DNA from: Formicarius rufipectus
Lineage: Eukaryota > Chordata > Aves > Passeriformes > Formicariidae
DNA length: 64,000 bases
Direction of reading: 5' to 3'
Assembly: GCA_013399695.1 (NCBI GenBank)
Contig: VXAU01000750.1
Span: 62,001-126,000, forward strand
Shown here: positions 35,928 to 46,900 of the stretch, one piece after another
Numbering within the stretch: the stretch's first letter is position 1
Layout of the letters: each line of letters starts with the position of its first letter
The notes under the pieces: generated by a model
Database searches by the model: none
What the model saw: the letters and a program-made list of their open reading frames with translations, nothing else
What the model was told of the DNA's origin: nothing
Position numbers and translations under genes: made by a program

Positions 35928-35953
35928 CGTCATTCACTGTACAGGCTGCTGTT
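35928..35953 (-). other. Candidate 26-nt micro-exon or alternative last exon
   Basis: On the minus strand a near-perfect pyrimidine tract of about 25 nt ends in TTACTTAG. It is followed by 26 nt and a GTAAGA donor. One frame is open (TAACTVND). If the donor is skipped, the same frame runs on as GKKTSTSPSGSL and then stops, giving a short last exon. The acceptor is the strongest one I found in the window. No family was recognised. Confidence 0.18.
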
Positions 35954-37156
35954 CTAAGTAAGAAAAGAGAAGAAAGAAACCTGTTGAAAGTTACTATTTT
36001 TTTTTTTTTACAGTTCACTCTACAGTAGGGACAAGGAGAATGACAAATTAAGGTCTAAAATGTCCCTGGAAGGAAAAAATCCATGCATTAGTCAAGTCCT
36101 GTGTGAGATTTCCAAACAGTCTAAGGATTAGGAAGGTCTTTCCAGTGAGAAAGCAGTGAAATTGATGTTTTGTGTGCCACTTTACTGGCTCTTTGTTTAG
36201 CTGGAATAAATCTGTATGAAATGGCATCATTTAAAGGACTACATAATCTGTGGGAGTTTATGATAAATTTTTAATTTGAGAAAGACTGGCTTTTTACAAA
36301 ATAAGCCTCATGATCTAAGCTGTAATGACTACAAATTGCTGTTTTAAATGCCAAGGCTGTGGCTTCATTATTTTTTGCACATTAAATAATGATTTTAATA
36401 AAAGTCTAGAGTTCATGTTCTCTTCTGAAAGCTATTACCTCTCAGCTACTGGCATATACCTCTTTGTCTAGAGGGCAAAGTGAGCAACATCTCATATTTT
36501 TCTTGGGCACTATATGAAAACATTAATTTCCTTCTGATGCTTTGATGGAACTCCAGTGCTGTGGGGCAAGTTAATGCAAAATGATCACATTTTCACTCAT
36601 AATCAATATAGCTATATGACAGTGGGCATCTATTTTTCATTTTGGCATTCAGCAAAGCTGAATGATGTGTGCATTTTGTACAAAAGGCTCCTTTTGAAAA
36701 GCAGAGATGGAAATAGCGTTTTTAGCAGGAGACTGTCACTTGTTTATACCTGCAGTTGCCTCCCAGCTAAGAAAGATCTTGGTGTTTCACCACATACACA
36801 TTTTGTCTTATTGCTTACCTGTTGCATTTTAATAAATCAGATACTTGCCATTTTACTTAAGAAAACAACTAGCTAATTATTTCTTGATGCTTTAATGGAT
36901 TTTTTTTTCCCCATTTCACTCTGATCCTGGACTACTTACATTTTGCTTCTAAAAGCAGAAGCTGCTGAAGACTTACATAGGACTTATATTTGTTAGAGAG
37001 GAGAATAGCAGAAAGAAAGAAAAATGTGTTTTCAAGAGAGAAGTTGAATTTAAAGCATCTGTTTGTGTGATTTTTAAAGTTTATGGTCAGACACAGAAGC
37101 TTGAATATAATCTGCCAGAAACTTTTCACACATAGTGTGACTCTTGGGGGATGGTC

Positions 37157-37235
37157 CTCTGCAGGGCTAGGAGCTGGACTCGATGAGTCTTATGGGTCCC
37201 TTTCACCTCATGGTATTCGGTGATCTCCTGTGATA
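37157..37235 (+). mobile_element. CR1 3'-end fragment
   Basis: GGGCTAGGAGCTGGACTCGA, then TGAGTCTTATGGGTCCCTTT and a decayed TATTCGGTGATCTCCTGTGAT end match the CR1 terminus in sense orientation. It abuts the LTR-like repeat that follows. Confidence 0.82.
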
Positions 37236-37923
37236 CAGCCAGTGCTCCAGGTGTTGGAGCAGATTCCCCTGCAGTCCATGGTGACAGCTGTGCCTCTGCA
37301 GCCCATGGAGGTCCCCAGGGGAGCACAGATCCAGCTGTGACAGCAGGTGGATGCCTGGAGGAGGCTGTGAGTCCATGGGAAGCCTGCAGTGGAGCAGACT
37401 CCTGGCAGGACCTGTGACCCTGTGGAAAGGCCATGCTGGAACAGGCTGTTCCAGCAGGACTGCACCCTGTGGGAGTGACTCATGCTGGAATAGGTCATGA
37501 ACTGTGATCCATGGGAAGGACTTGTGTTGGAGAAGTTTGTGGAAAGCACTGCCATTGTGAGGAGGAAGGAGCAGCAGAGACATGTGCTGAACTGACCAGA
37601 ACCCCCATTCTCTGTCCTCCCATGTCTGTGGGGAGGAGGAGGAGGCAGAGACCAGAAGTGAAGTTGAGCCTAGGAGGGAGAGGAAGGTGTTTTGGAGATC
37701 CAGGTCTATTTCTTATTTCAATTTATTACTGGAGAAGGGTAATAATTTTTCCCCAAACTGAGTCTTTTTTGCCTGTGATGTTGAGTGGTGAGGGATCTCT
37801 CCCTGCCCTTATCTCAACTCATGAGCCTTTTGTTAAACGTTTTCTCTCCTCTCCAGTTAAGGAGGGCAGTGACAGAGTGACTTTGGTGGGCACCTGGTAT
37901 CCAGCCAGGGTCAGTCCACCACA
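37236..37923 (+). mobile_element. LTR-like avian repeat, plus orientation
   Basis: A GC-richer block repeats motifs such as CATGCTGGAACAGGC, CATGGGAAGGACTTGTGTTG and GGAGGAAGGAGCAGCAGAGA. It then has a degenerate polyadenylation region (GGTAATAATTTTTCCCC), GAGGGATCTCTCCCTGCCCT, and a terminal GGTGGGCACCTGGTATCCAG ... CCACCACA. I recognise this as a common avian LTR-retrotransposon-derived repeat, but cannot name the family. The 162-codon frame at 37511-37999 lies mostly inside it and is not a host gene. A second, inverted copy is at 49562-49965. Confidence 0.65.
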
Positions 37924-40344
37924 GGAGTTTAGTGTTACCTTTGAAAAACACAAACATAAAAATCATCAACATTTCCTGTGTGTCAGCCCCAGTTACTGAC
38001 ATGTAGTAGGTTGTCCTTATTAAGTGGTCAGGATTTAGAATATGTTAATTATAGGAGTTGTAAACCTTCTATAGAACAAAGAGAGGAGGTATACTTTCTA
38101 ATGCCTTTTTACAGGTCATTTGAAGTAATTTTTTGATGTAATAAACTGACAAATTATTTCAGTAGAAGGTAACTTTTTGTTTGATTGTTTCAGTAGAGAG
38201 TTATAAATAAAAATTATTGACCTAAAGTCAAATAGCAGCAGATGTCAGAAATAACATAATCTGATGAAAATATTGTGAAATACATTATGGAAGATTAGCT
38301 TTACTTTCAAAGTTCTATTTCTGGCAGGAAACTGACAGTGCAAAATTTCACAAGATTCCTGTTTGTTCACAGTGTTCTGCAAAAGATAATCCAAAATTAA
38401 AATTCGGGTGAAAAAAAGTGACTTTATTCATAGTGAGAAAACAAACTTGGGCATCCTGGAAAAAAGTACTCCAACTCTAGCAGCTCTTTTTTGGCTCGCT
38501 AGATGCAATTGTGACCTTAAATTTTCCTTGCAAGTGGATCAATACTTGCTGCACGGCTGCAGCTCTCTGTGATGTTGCTTCTGCTTCCACTACTTGGAGT
38601 TCTGAGCAGGATTTATTTACTGTCACAAACACACTGCAGCTGATTAATCTTGAAGCAAAACGTGATGGTTTTGCCTTGTGAAAGTGCCATAGGCTTTTGT
38701 AGTTGCATTAATTTGCGTGGCAAGGAGGGGACCAGACCAGCTGAGACAAATCTGACAGGCACAGAGATGGACATTGTTTTACTGAGGGACGGGCAGGTGC
38801 TTTCACATGGACAAGGGGTATTTGTAAATTCTGCCCCTTGTTCATGAGGCTTCCACCTGCCAAAACAGCATGACCCTCCTGTTGTCTGGGCTGCATGTCA
38901 GCCACTTGACTCCTCTTTTAGCCTCTCTTTTTCTGCCAAAATAATGAACTGTATCCTTTTGAGGCCAGACAATAAGGTCTTAAAATTTCGTTCTTGTCAG
39001 AATGCTGATGATTTTTCTATCCTATGTTATAACATGCTCTTCATTTGTTTGCCTCATTTAACTGGTAAAGAAAAATGACATGACAGGCTTTCTGCCTCAT
39101 GAAATATGACAGATTAGGCATTTTCACATTTAAAAATAAATACATTAAAAGAAATCTAGACAGCAGGATGTAGAACATTTTTTAAAAAATTACTATTGTG
39201 GTATCTGGAGGTCTGGCATACTTAGCAAATGCAGATGACCACTGATTTGTCATTCTGAAGACACAATTATTCCTCAAATGCCACCTGTAAGTATGGCTAA
39301 ACCTTTGGGTGTCAGACACAATTAACTCTTGCTAAGTACAAGTTGAACATGAGACTATCTAGTTGTTAAAGGTGAACTTCCGTGTTCTCAGTTACATAAT
39401 ATTGTTAGTAGTTTCCTAAATTAAGGAGCCAAAAAGACCATGAAGGACAGGAAGGAACTGAAATATTACACACTGGATATTCTGGTAACTTCCCTCTTTT
39501 TTTTTTTTTTTTGGTGCTTCTGCAAGTGACAGGCAGACTCTTCAGGATCCAACTTGTAGCAAATAAGTTCTTTGTGCTTTCCCCCTGCACTGTAGAACCC
39601 GTAAGTTTGGTGCATTAAAAGAGCACAGTAATCATCAGAAGCTACTCTAGCTCAGAAAAGACTGTGAATATTGTGGAAGGAAACCTGGGTTGGTAAGAGG
39701 CTGATACCCCCAAGGTGTGTTTTGAGCCAGTATATACCGGAATCATCAGAGTCCAGAGGGTAAGGTGGACAAAAGCAGTGTTATCCATGGAAAATCAGTG
39801 CTTGAACAGTCCTTGTTCTGCGAGTCAGGGACTGCCTTTGGGTTTTGAAGATCCACACCATTGTTAAAAGGCAGACTTTTCTTGCTGAATGGCCTTACCC
39901 TTTTCCACAGAACTTAACTTGACAGCCGTTGTGAGAGGGAAGCCAGTGTTATCTGTTTAGGGTTAGGGGAGGGAAAAGGCCTTTGGCCAGTTATGATACT
40001 GCTCCTCCAAATGTGATTTCCAGTTCAAGGGAGCAGATATATTAAGTACTGCCAGTGTTGGGTTCATATTCCTACTGTGACAAAGCTGCAGTTGCACTTC
40101 TGGTCTAACCTGGACTGTGCTGCCAATCTCTGTAGGTGGAAAAATAAAATTACATTTTGTCTGCTGGCTCATGTTTGTGGAATAATTAGATGTAGGTGAG
40201 TTTTGCATGTCCATCCACTTCTGTGTACTGGGCCTCTTTGTTGGGTACTTGTGTTCTGCATGCCTAGGATGGGAACCCCCCCTCGAGCTGGACAGTGGGG
40301 GCAGAGCAGTAAGAACCCTTGGCTTATGGCACACTACCTGGTAG
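37924..40344. other. Unique non-coding DNA
   Basis: No gene or repeat recognised, apart from a T run at 39496-39512. An open frame at 39963-40334 (minus, 123 codons) has no domain and overlaps neither splice signals nor a coding-like codon pattern. Confidence 0.5.
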
Positions 40345-40724
40345 GGGGCTAAAGCACCTTCCCTGGGATGACAGGCTGAGCAAGTTGTTCAGCCTGGCGA
40401 AGAGAAGGTTGTGATGAGACCTCACAGCAGCCTTCTTGCATGTGAAGGGGCCTGCAAGGAAGCCAGAGAGGGACTCTGTCTGGAACTGTAGTGACAGGAC
40501 AAAGAAGGGCTTCAAACTGAGAGTAGGTTAAGATTTGACTGAGGAAGAAATTCTTTCCTGTGAAGGTGGTGAGGCACTGGATGCCCTATCCTTGGCAGTG
40601 TTCAAGGTCAGGTTGGATGGAGCTTTAGGCAATCTGGTCTAGTGGGAGGTGTCTCTGTCTATGGCAGAGGGGTTATAACTGGATCTTTAAAGTACCTTCC
40701 AACCCCCAGACCATTCTATTATTA
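40345..40724 (+). mobile_element. CR1 3'-end fragment
   Basis: The fragment runs from GAGCAAGTTGTTCAGCCTGG and the GAAGAGAAGGTTGTGATGAG region through TGGATGCCCTATCCTTGGCA, CAAGGTCAGGTTGGATGGAG and CTAGTGGGAGGTGTCTC to ACCTTCCAACCCCCAGACCA TTCTATTATT. This is about 380 bp of CR1 3' end in sense orientation, moderately diverged. Confidence 0.92.
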
Positions 40725-43700
40725 GTGGCTTAAGATAGTGTTAGTCAGTACATACATTGACCAGAGGAGATGAAATTCCCAGCGCTGCTGTGACTCCTTA
40801 TGTTTGTTTGTGCTATTAGCCTTGGTCTGTTGTGGTAAGCAATATTTCAGCTTTTTGAATGAGCAAATGTAGCTGCTCTCTATGGTAGCAGACTGGTGAG
40901 AATGGGGCGGGGGGGAAGAGCTGGTTAGGATAGAGTCTGGCCTGTGCCAGGATCTGGTGTCATTGAGTCCAGTTCTCCAGCACTCTGAGCGCATCAATGC
41001 CAACAGTTGTTTTGGTCTCTGCTCTGGACTGTGCTGTGATTTAAGTTCAGCAGTGCTATAGAGTTTGCCTTGTGTCACTCACAGCAGGGATGTCTAATCC
41101 TGCAAGGTGTGCTTTGCCTACTGGGAAGAAGGCAACATACTGATTATGCAGCAGCTGACAGGATTACACTGGTATAATGGTGAAGCCTGTAAAAGCAACT
41201 CAGACTGTCACATAGTTTATGTGAAGAAAAACCTAAAGCATCCTCTGGATTCTAATGCTCTTGTCCCTTACAGGAACAATTGTTAGAGCTCCACCTCAAA
41301 ATCCATTCAGCTGCTTGTATTTCTGAATTGTATTTCTTTTTCATGTGTTTGCATACAGGTCTTGATTTGAAACAGCTTTTGGGTGTTTACATGAGATTTT
41401 ATCTTCTAGTGAGCTTACAGTGGTCCTCCTTTGTTCTTTTTTTTTGTCTCATCTTTCTCCAGATCTCTGCTCCCAATTTCCAGTGCTAAAGTTGTTACCC
41501 CATTCCCCCACCCCAAAATCCAGTTCCTTTGCTCGTAACACCCTCATACCTTGTTATCCTATCTTTATCCTTGACTTGTGGATATTTCCTTACAGCTGTA
41601 AATCATGCTTAAAAGTTTTATCCGCCACTACCCACAGATCATTCTATGTTCTGCAGTGTATTATTACTGAATCTATAAATAAGGGAATAAATCATTGGTT
41701 TCTGACTTGCAAGGAATATGCCATGGCATATGAAAATACATCAATTTTTAATTCATTTCTGAAGGTGACCCAGAAGCAAATGATCACCATGCGAGTAAAA
41801 TAGAAATACACATATAATACAGTCCCCTGATGAAGAATTGTATTTTAAGAGCACCTGCAGGATTTATGATTTCATATTTATAATTTGCATATGGTTTGTA
41901 TTTGGTTTGGATTTAATATGCTGTAATTTCAGTCATGTAAATAAATTCAGTGGGAACTGCTGCCATCTCCTGGTCAATACCTGTACTAAACACTGAACCC
42001 AGGAATGCAAGTTGATGTTTAAGTGGGATTTTCAAGGTCTTCATTGCTAAAGTTAAGGTTAAAATTCCCAAACTGTTCATCTTTCAATATTGAACCATAG
42101 ATACTTGACTTATTGATGTTTTTTGTCAGGTTCATTTGAATTTAAGATAAAAGAATAGCACTTCCTAATTATTATTACTTATATTTTGTATGACAAACTT
42201 TAGGAGAAATACTGAGGCAGACACCTTACCTGTAAATATTTACACTAATAGATTGAAATTGCAACTGAAAAGGACAAAATCCCACAAAAATTAAGGCCAT
42301 CTGATGGTAGTTCCTTTTCCAAGTGAGTTTATGGTCCATAATAATTTCTCTTTTTCCTTCTTCCCCAAACAATGGACTTATTCCCTTTATTTCCTTCTAC
42401 TAGCATTTGTGCTTAAAGAAAAGTTGGCAGGGTAAGATTTGATTAATCATTGAAATATGGTTGGAGTATGGATTTACTGAACTTGCTTGTCAATCTGTCT
42501 GTGTTCCTTGTTTGTAATGAAGTGACTTTTGACTTCATAGTGAATTCCACCACTGCATGAATATCCCAAAAAAAGTATTTGTGTGCTTTCAAGTATGCCT
42601 AAAACATGTTAAACTCAGAAAAATTATATGAAACAGGTATGCTTTCAGTGTTTTTCTCAAAGCCTGTAGAACATCATGCAAAACAAAGTATCCACTCCTC
42701 TTTCTTCTTGTCTTTTGGGTAGGTTTATCTCATTCCGAATGCAGAATGTGAAAGTACCTCACAAAATAATTAAATCACAGTTCTTATGCTAATTTTTTTC
42801 CATGTAGCCTGTTTTAAGCTGTTCTCTAAGCTGGTGGATGTGTGCAGGGTCTCAGTACTAGCACCCTATCTATCTTAAATTTCTTGTTCCTGTGAACTTT
42901 AACAAGTCTGGCTTTGGCACTTATTGTTGAAGTGGTATTTAATGCCTTCCTTTGCAGCATAGTTAGGCTGACTAATATTTGATGTTAATGGGTTTATTTA
43001 TTCATGTATGAAATGTGAGGAAAACCTTTGGAATTTTGTCTTAGTAATATTGCTTTCAAATTCAGAGTTATCAAGCTACATTGTGTTGTCGAGTTTATGT
43101 AAAATTATGTAAAACACTCACTTCTGTCTGGTCACTCTGAAACACCTAAAAGAGACTCTGCACAGGGGTAAGTAAGCAAAGGGGGTGCAAACTGCCTTGT
43201 AATGCTTAGTTGATTTTCTAGGTGCTGATGCAAAGGCACACGATCATAAATTGGCTAATCTCATACAAAAACTGAACTGATCAAACAGCCACCAACTTCA
43301 CTATTTTAGCTTAATGTAGCTGTGTGACTGGAAAAATAGCTGAAAATATAAATAAGGGGGGGTAAGGGGAGAAGAGTAAACTTATCTGAAGGAAGGGAGG
43401 AGTAAAAGAGCAAGATGTGAACTTGATTAAATCCAGAACTGAACTTAATCTCATTGGGGGTTTCTGTGCTTTGGCTTTGATATAATGATATTGTTGTCAA
43501 GGACTGAAGACCTCATCATTGTTTAAAAACTGCTCGTTTTGAGAAGAAGTAACATACAAGGTTAAAAGGGAGTCTAGAAAATGAATTAGGACAGAGTGGC
43601 CTTGTGGTATTATGACCTTAACCTCACTGAACAACTACAAATTATTTCCATGGTGACAGGAGAGGATGTAAGGAATGACTAAAGGGAGGCTATAGAATGG

Positions 43701-43924
43701 TTCTCCACAAACAGAGTTGTCTTCCTCCAGACAAGTTAAGACAGATCAGTGTGTTCCTCAATGGATGCATAATGGCTTTTGTTATGAAAATACTTGTGTA
43801 ACTAGCTAAATTAAAAAATGACAAATTTAGTATTGTCTTATTTAATTAGAGTTTAGACTTGCAGAACCAGTACCGACCTGACTATCTGAGCTTAGTCCTG
43901 TGAGTTTTCTGACTCTGGATGCAG
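40725..43924. other. Unique AT-rich non-coding DNA
   Basis: No repeat or gene was recognised. Open frames are at most 127 codons (41420-41803, plus) and show no domain. Confidence 0.5.
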
Positions 43925-43976
43925 CACTGATTAGATTTGATATCGGAGGTGTTTTCCAACCTCTGATTCTATGACT
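43925..43976 (+). mobile_element. Short CR1 tail
   Basis: GATATCGGAGGTGTTTTCCA ACCTCTGATTCTATGACTTC matches only the last 50 bp of CR1 (TTCCAACCT...GATTCTATGA). It is a minimal 5'-truncated insertion or decayed remnant. Confidence 0.6.
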
Positions 43977-46900
43977 TCTCCCATGGAGCTGATGTTTTGA
44001 TCACTTAAGGACACAAGACTTCAGTGTGTGTTTGTGAGGGGGTCAGGATGATGACTTTGAGGCCAGTTATGGAAAAAAGCCTGAAGAAATGTAGTTGACT
44101 TTCTGTAATCTCCTTTAGTTGCTAATCATACTTTACTCTTTCACCATCTTTTTGTAGTACTGCTGTACCATTCTTTGCTTGTTGAGGTATTATTGAACAT
44201 AATATGCTTTATGGAGCTCTCTACATCCATGCCATTCACAGGATTTTAGGAGAGCATGTCTGCCAGACCATCTCATGTAGCTGGTGCGCAAAGTACAGGT
44301 ATTGCTCTTCCAGGTGTTCCTCTCCGAGAAGAGGTGCTATGGCAGGACACCTGCAATGGGGCATTCTCCCCAGCCAGCAAGTGGATCAGGATGTAGAGAT
44401 AAATAACTTGACTGTAAGGAAACTGTGGTCAGAAGCAGTGTGTCAGTGTGAGGCTGCACTGGAGCCAAGTGGCCTCTGTTTCGGGGCCTGAAGTGGTAGC
44501 TGTGTCGTGCTGCCACTATCCCATGTAGCCATACCTGGCTGTTCCAAACTGGATAAGCCTTCTCTGCACTGCGTATCTCTGGATCTTAATGGACCCCTAA
44601 GTAATGTCTAAGACAAAGAAAGGAATTACTGACTCAAACTGGTCAATTGTATAGTGGAATACAGCATTTCTAGTTGGTGTAGCTGTGCTGCAGAAATTGT
44701 CTTTACTCTTGCGCATAACTTCCAAATTTGAATTTCCTAATAACAAAACTTTTGTTTTCTTTAGATAAAGATTTTAACTATACACATCTAAATATGAGTT
44801 CTTGGTGCTACTGGGTGTCTTAAAGAATCTTATTTCTGACAGAAAACCTACTTTTCTCTAAAGAACTTTTTGCATTGAATTGTACAGCAGGTGAAGGAAA
44901 CACTTGTTTAATCAAATATGCAACTAAGGCTTCCAGTGCCCAAACCCCCCAAACAATCTGTAGTTGAGGAGCTAATTGTGTTTACATTCTACAAACAGAT
45001 CAGATTTGTAGGAAATGGGATTATTAAAAAACTTAGAGGTAAGTGGGTAAATTTTGATTTCATTCCACTGGAGGGAAAACCTGTGAACTTAAAGGAATTT
45101 CAGGTGTTTGTGACAATTATGACTTTAACCCATGGTTTTTAATGTTACTTCAGTAACACTTGAAGACATCTTGTATGATTAGAGCCTTGCATTTGCACAC
45201 CCTGTGGTGGCATGCATAATTGACTAATGATGTCTGTAATTTGCCTGTGTGATTAATTCATTTGAAGCTATAAATATTCTATATTAAATTATGCAGAAAG
45301 TCAGCAAGTTCTTAATGGTTTTATTGAAATGAAAAAAAAATGTTTCTTTTTTGTTTCCTAAACAAACCAAGAATGAGAAGTCATTAATGGCAAAAAAATT
45401 ATAGCAATTGTAAATAATGTGTGCACTCTTTCCATAATGTGAATGGAAGAAGCTTGCTTTTATTGTTGATTTAAGAAAATATTCTATTAATATTTTTATG
45501 GCATCATCATCTCATTAGCTTATGTTGAAGTCTTTCTGGAACCCAACAGAAAACAAGCCTTTTGGAATTTGTAGTGGGTGTTTCCATGGCAAAACAAGTA
45601 AGAAACTCTTTTCTTACATGAAATTCAATATTGTCTTTCTCAGAATGAAAAACTCTGGAAAATAATATTCAGAATAGTAGTTCATGAAACAAAGTTTTTA
45701 ATTTTTTATATAGTGAACTGGTGTATTTTATTTCTCTGGTTTGACATAAGCTTACCAAAGGAGCTTGCTAGCATAGAGAAGGTAAAGTTTAGTAGGATAA
45801 CTTTACTCTATGTAACTTCAGTGCTTACAGGATCTGGCAGAACCTATGGATATTTTGGACAAGGGGGGAGGGAAAAAGAAAATGATTTATACATCTTTGT
45901 TCTTTAAACAAATGAACAGTTGATAAGACAAATCCTGTTGTGACAGCTTTGAAGAGATGCAGAGATTAATGAACTAACATCAGGAAGGAAAAGGTGGCTT
46001 GATTAAATCTTAAATATTTTCCTGTCATTCCTCACTGTGCTCAGTTAGTGTATCATCCTTGAAGTGCATTAAGACAGCTGATTTTTCTCTAGAAAATTTG
46101 AGACTTCTGCTACTACAGCCAAAAGGGTAGTAATTTGTATCACAAGCATTGCTGAATGCTCAGGTATGTGCAGACCATGGTCAGGATTCAAGATTGTGCT
46201 CTCCTGTTTCAGTTCCTCTTAGTAACTTTTTGAGACCTCCATGGTGTTGGAGTTATCAATAGGAATGAGATTTTGCACTCAGTATGGCCTTATTTTTGTT
46301 ACTAGAACTGTATTTTAGTGTTGAGTTTCGATTGCTTTGACTCTCCTGAGGGATGAACAGGTGAAAGCAGTACTGAATTGGAGAACACAGATGTTTAGAG
46401 TGACAATTCTCAGGTACCATGTATATCTTTGATGAGCAAATACCACCTTCGCCCCTGTCCTTGAAGATGTTGCAGTGCCCAAACCATGGAGATCCTGGGG
46501 CTGACTTGCCAACAGGCTGTACAACATGAGGCCTGGGGACTCCAGACTGAATATGGAGGGCTCTAAGAAAGCGTTTGGATGAGAATGGCAACAAAATCAG
46601 GAATAAGCAGATAATTCTGGTACTGAAATGTAAAGAAGTCAAGAGCAACAATATGGGTGTGAGTTCTCTTCCATTTGCATGTAGCTTCCAGATTTCAGAG
46701 AAAACAAAGTTGTATTGAAGATATCTCTGGACTGACTGAACCATTCTGGGGAGAGGCAGGAAGGAGAGGGTAATGAGTGTTGCTAGAGTTACTACAGAGC
46801 TGTGTGGGAGCTACCTGTATTATGGTTGGATATTAAAGGATAATTCAGCTGTGGGAGATTTTTGTTCATATACTTTTGATAATATATTTGAACATGCAAT

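Larger units (their letters stand above)
31314..37156. other. Unique AT-rich non-coding DNA
   Basis: No interspersed repeat recognised. It includes poly-T runs at 34040-34050 and 36000-36010 and two exon-like minus-strand segments (34730-34918 and 35928-35953) listed separately. Open frames elsewhere are at most 114 codons, with no domain. Confidence 0.5.

Noticed and set aside
37511..37999. 162-codon plus-strand open frame
   Set aside because: It lies almost entirely in the LTR-like repeat and does not resemble a recognisable protein domain.
44999..45038. 40-nt plus-strand segment with perfect GTAAGT donor
   Set aside because: The acceptor is weak and the phase does not fit the next plus-strand candidate. 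Mentioned in the regional entry only.
46624..46639. 16-base resemblance to the miR-1/206 mature sequence
   Set aside because: Mismatched at an early position, with no complementary arm nearby to form a precursor hairpin.
46256..46744. 162-codon minus-strand open frame, one of the two longest in the window
   Set aside because: No domain, no codon bias and no useful splice signals were seen. One frame of this size is expected by chance in 64 kb of six-frame translation.
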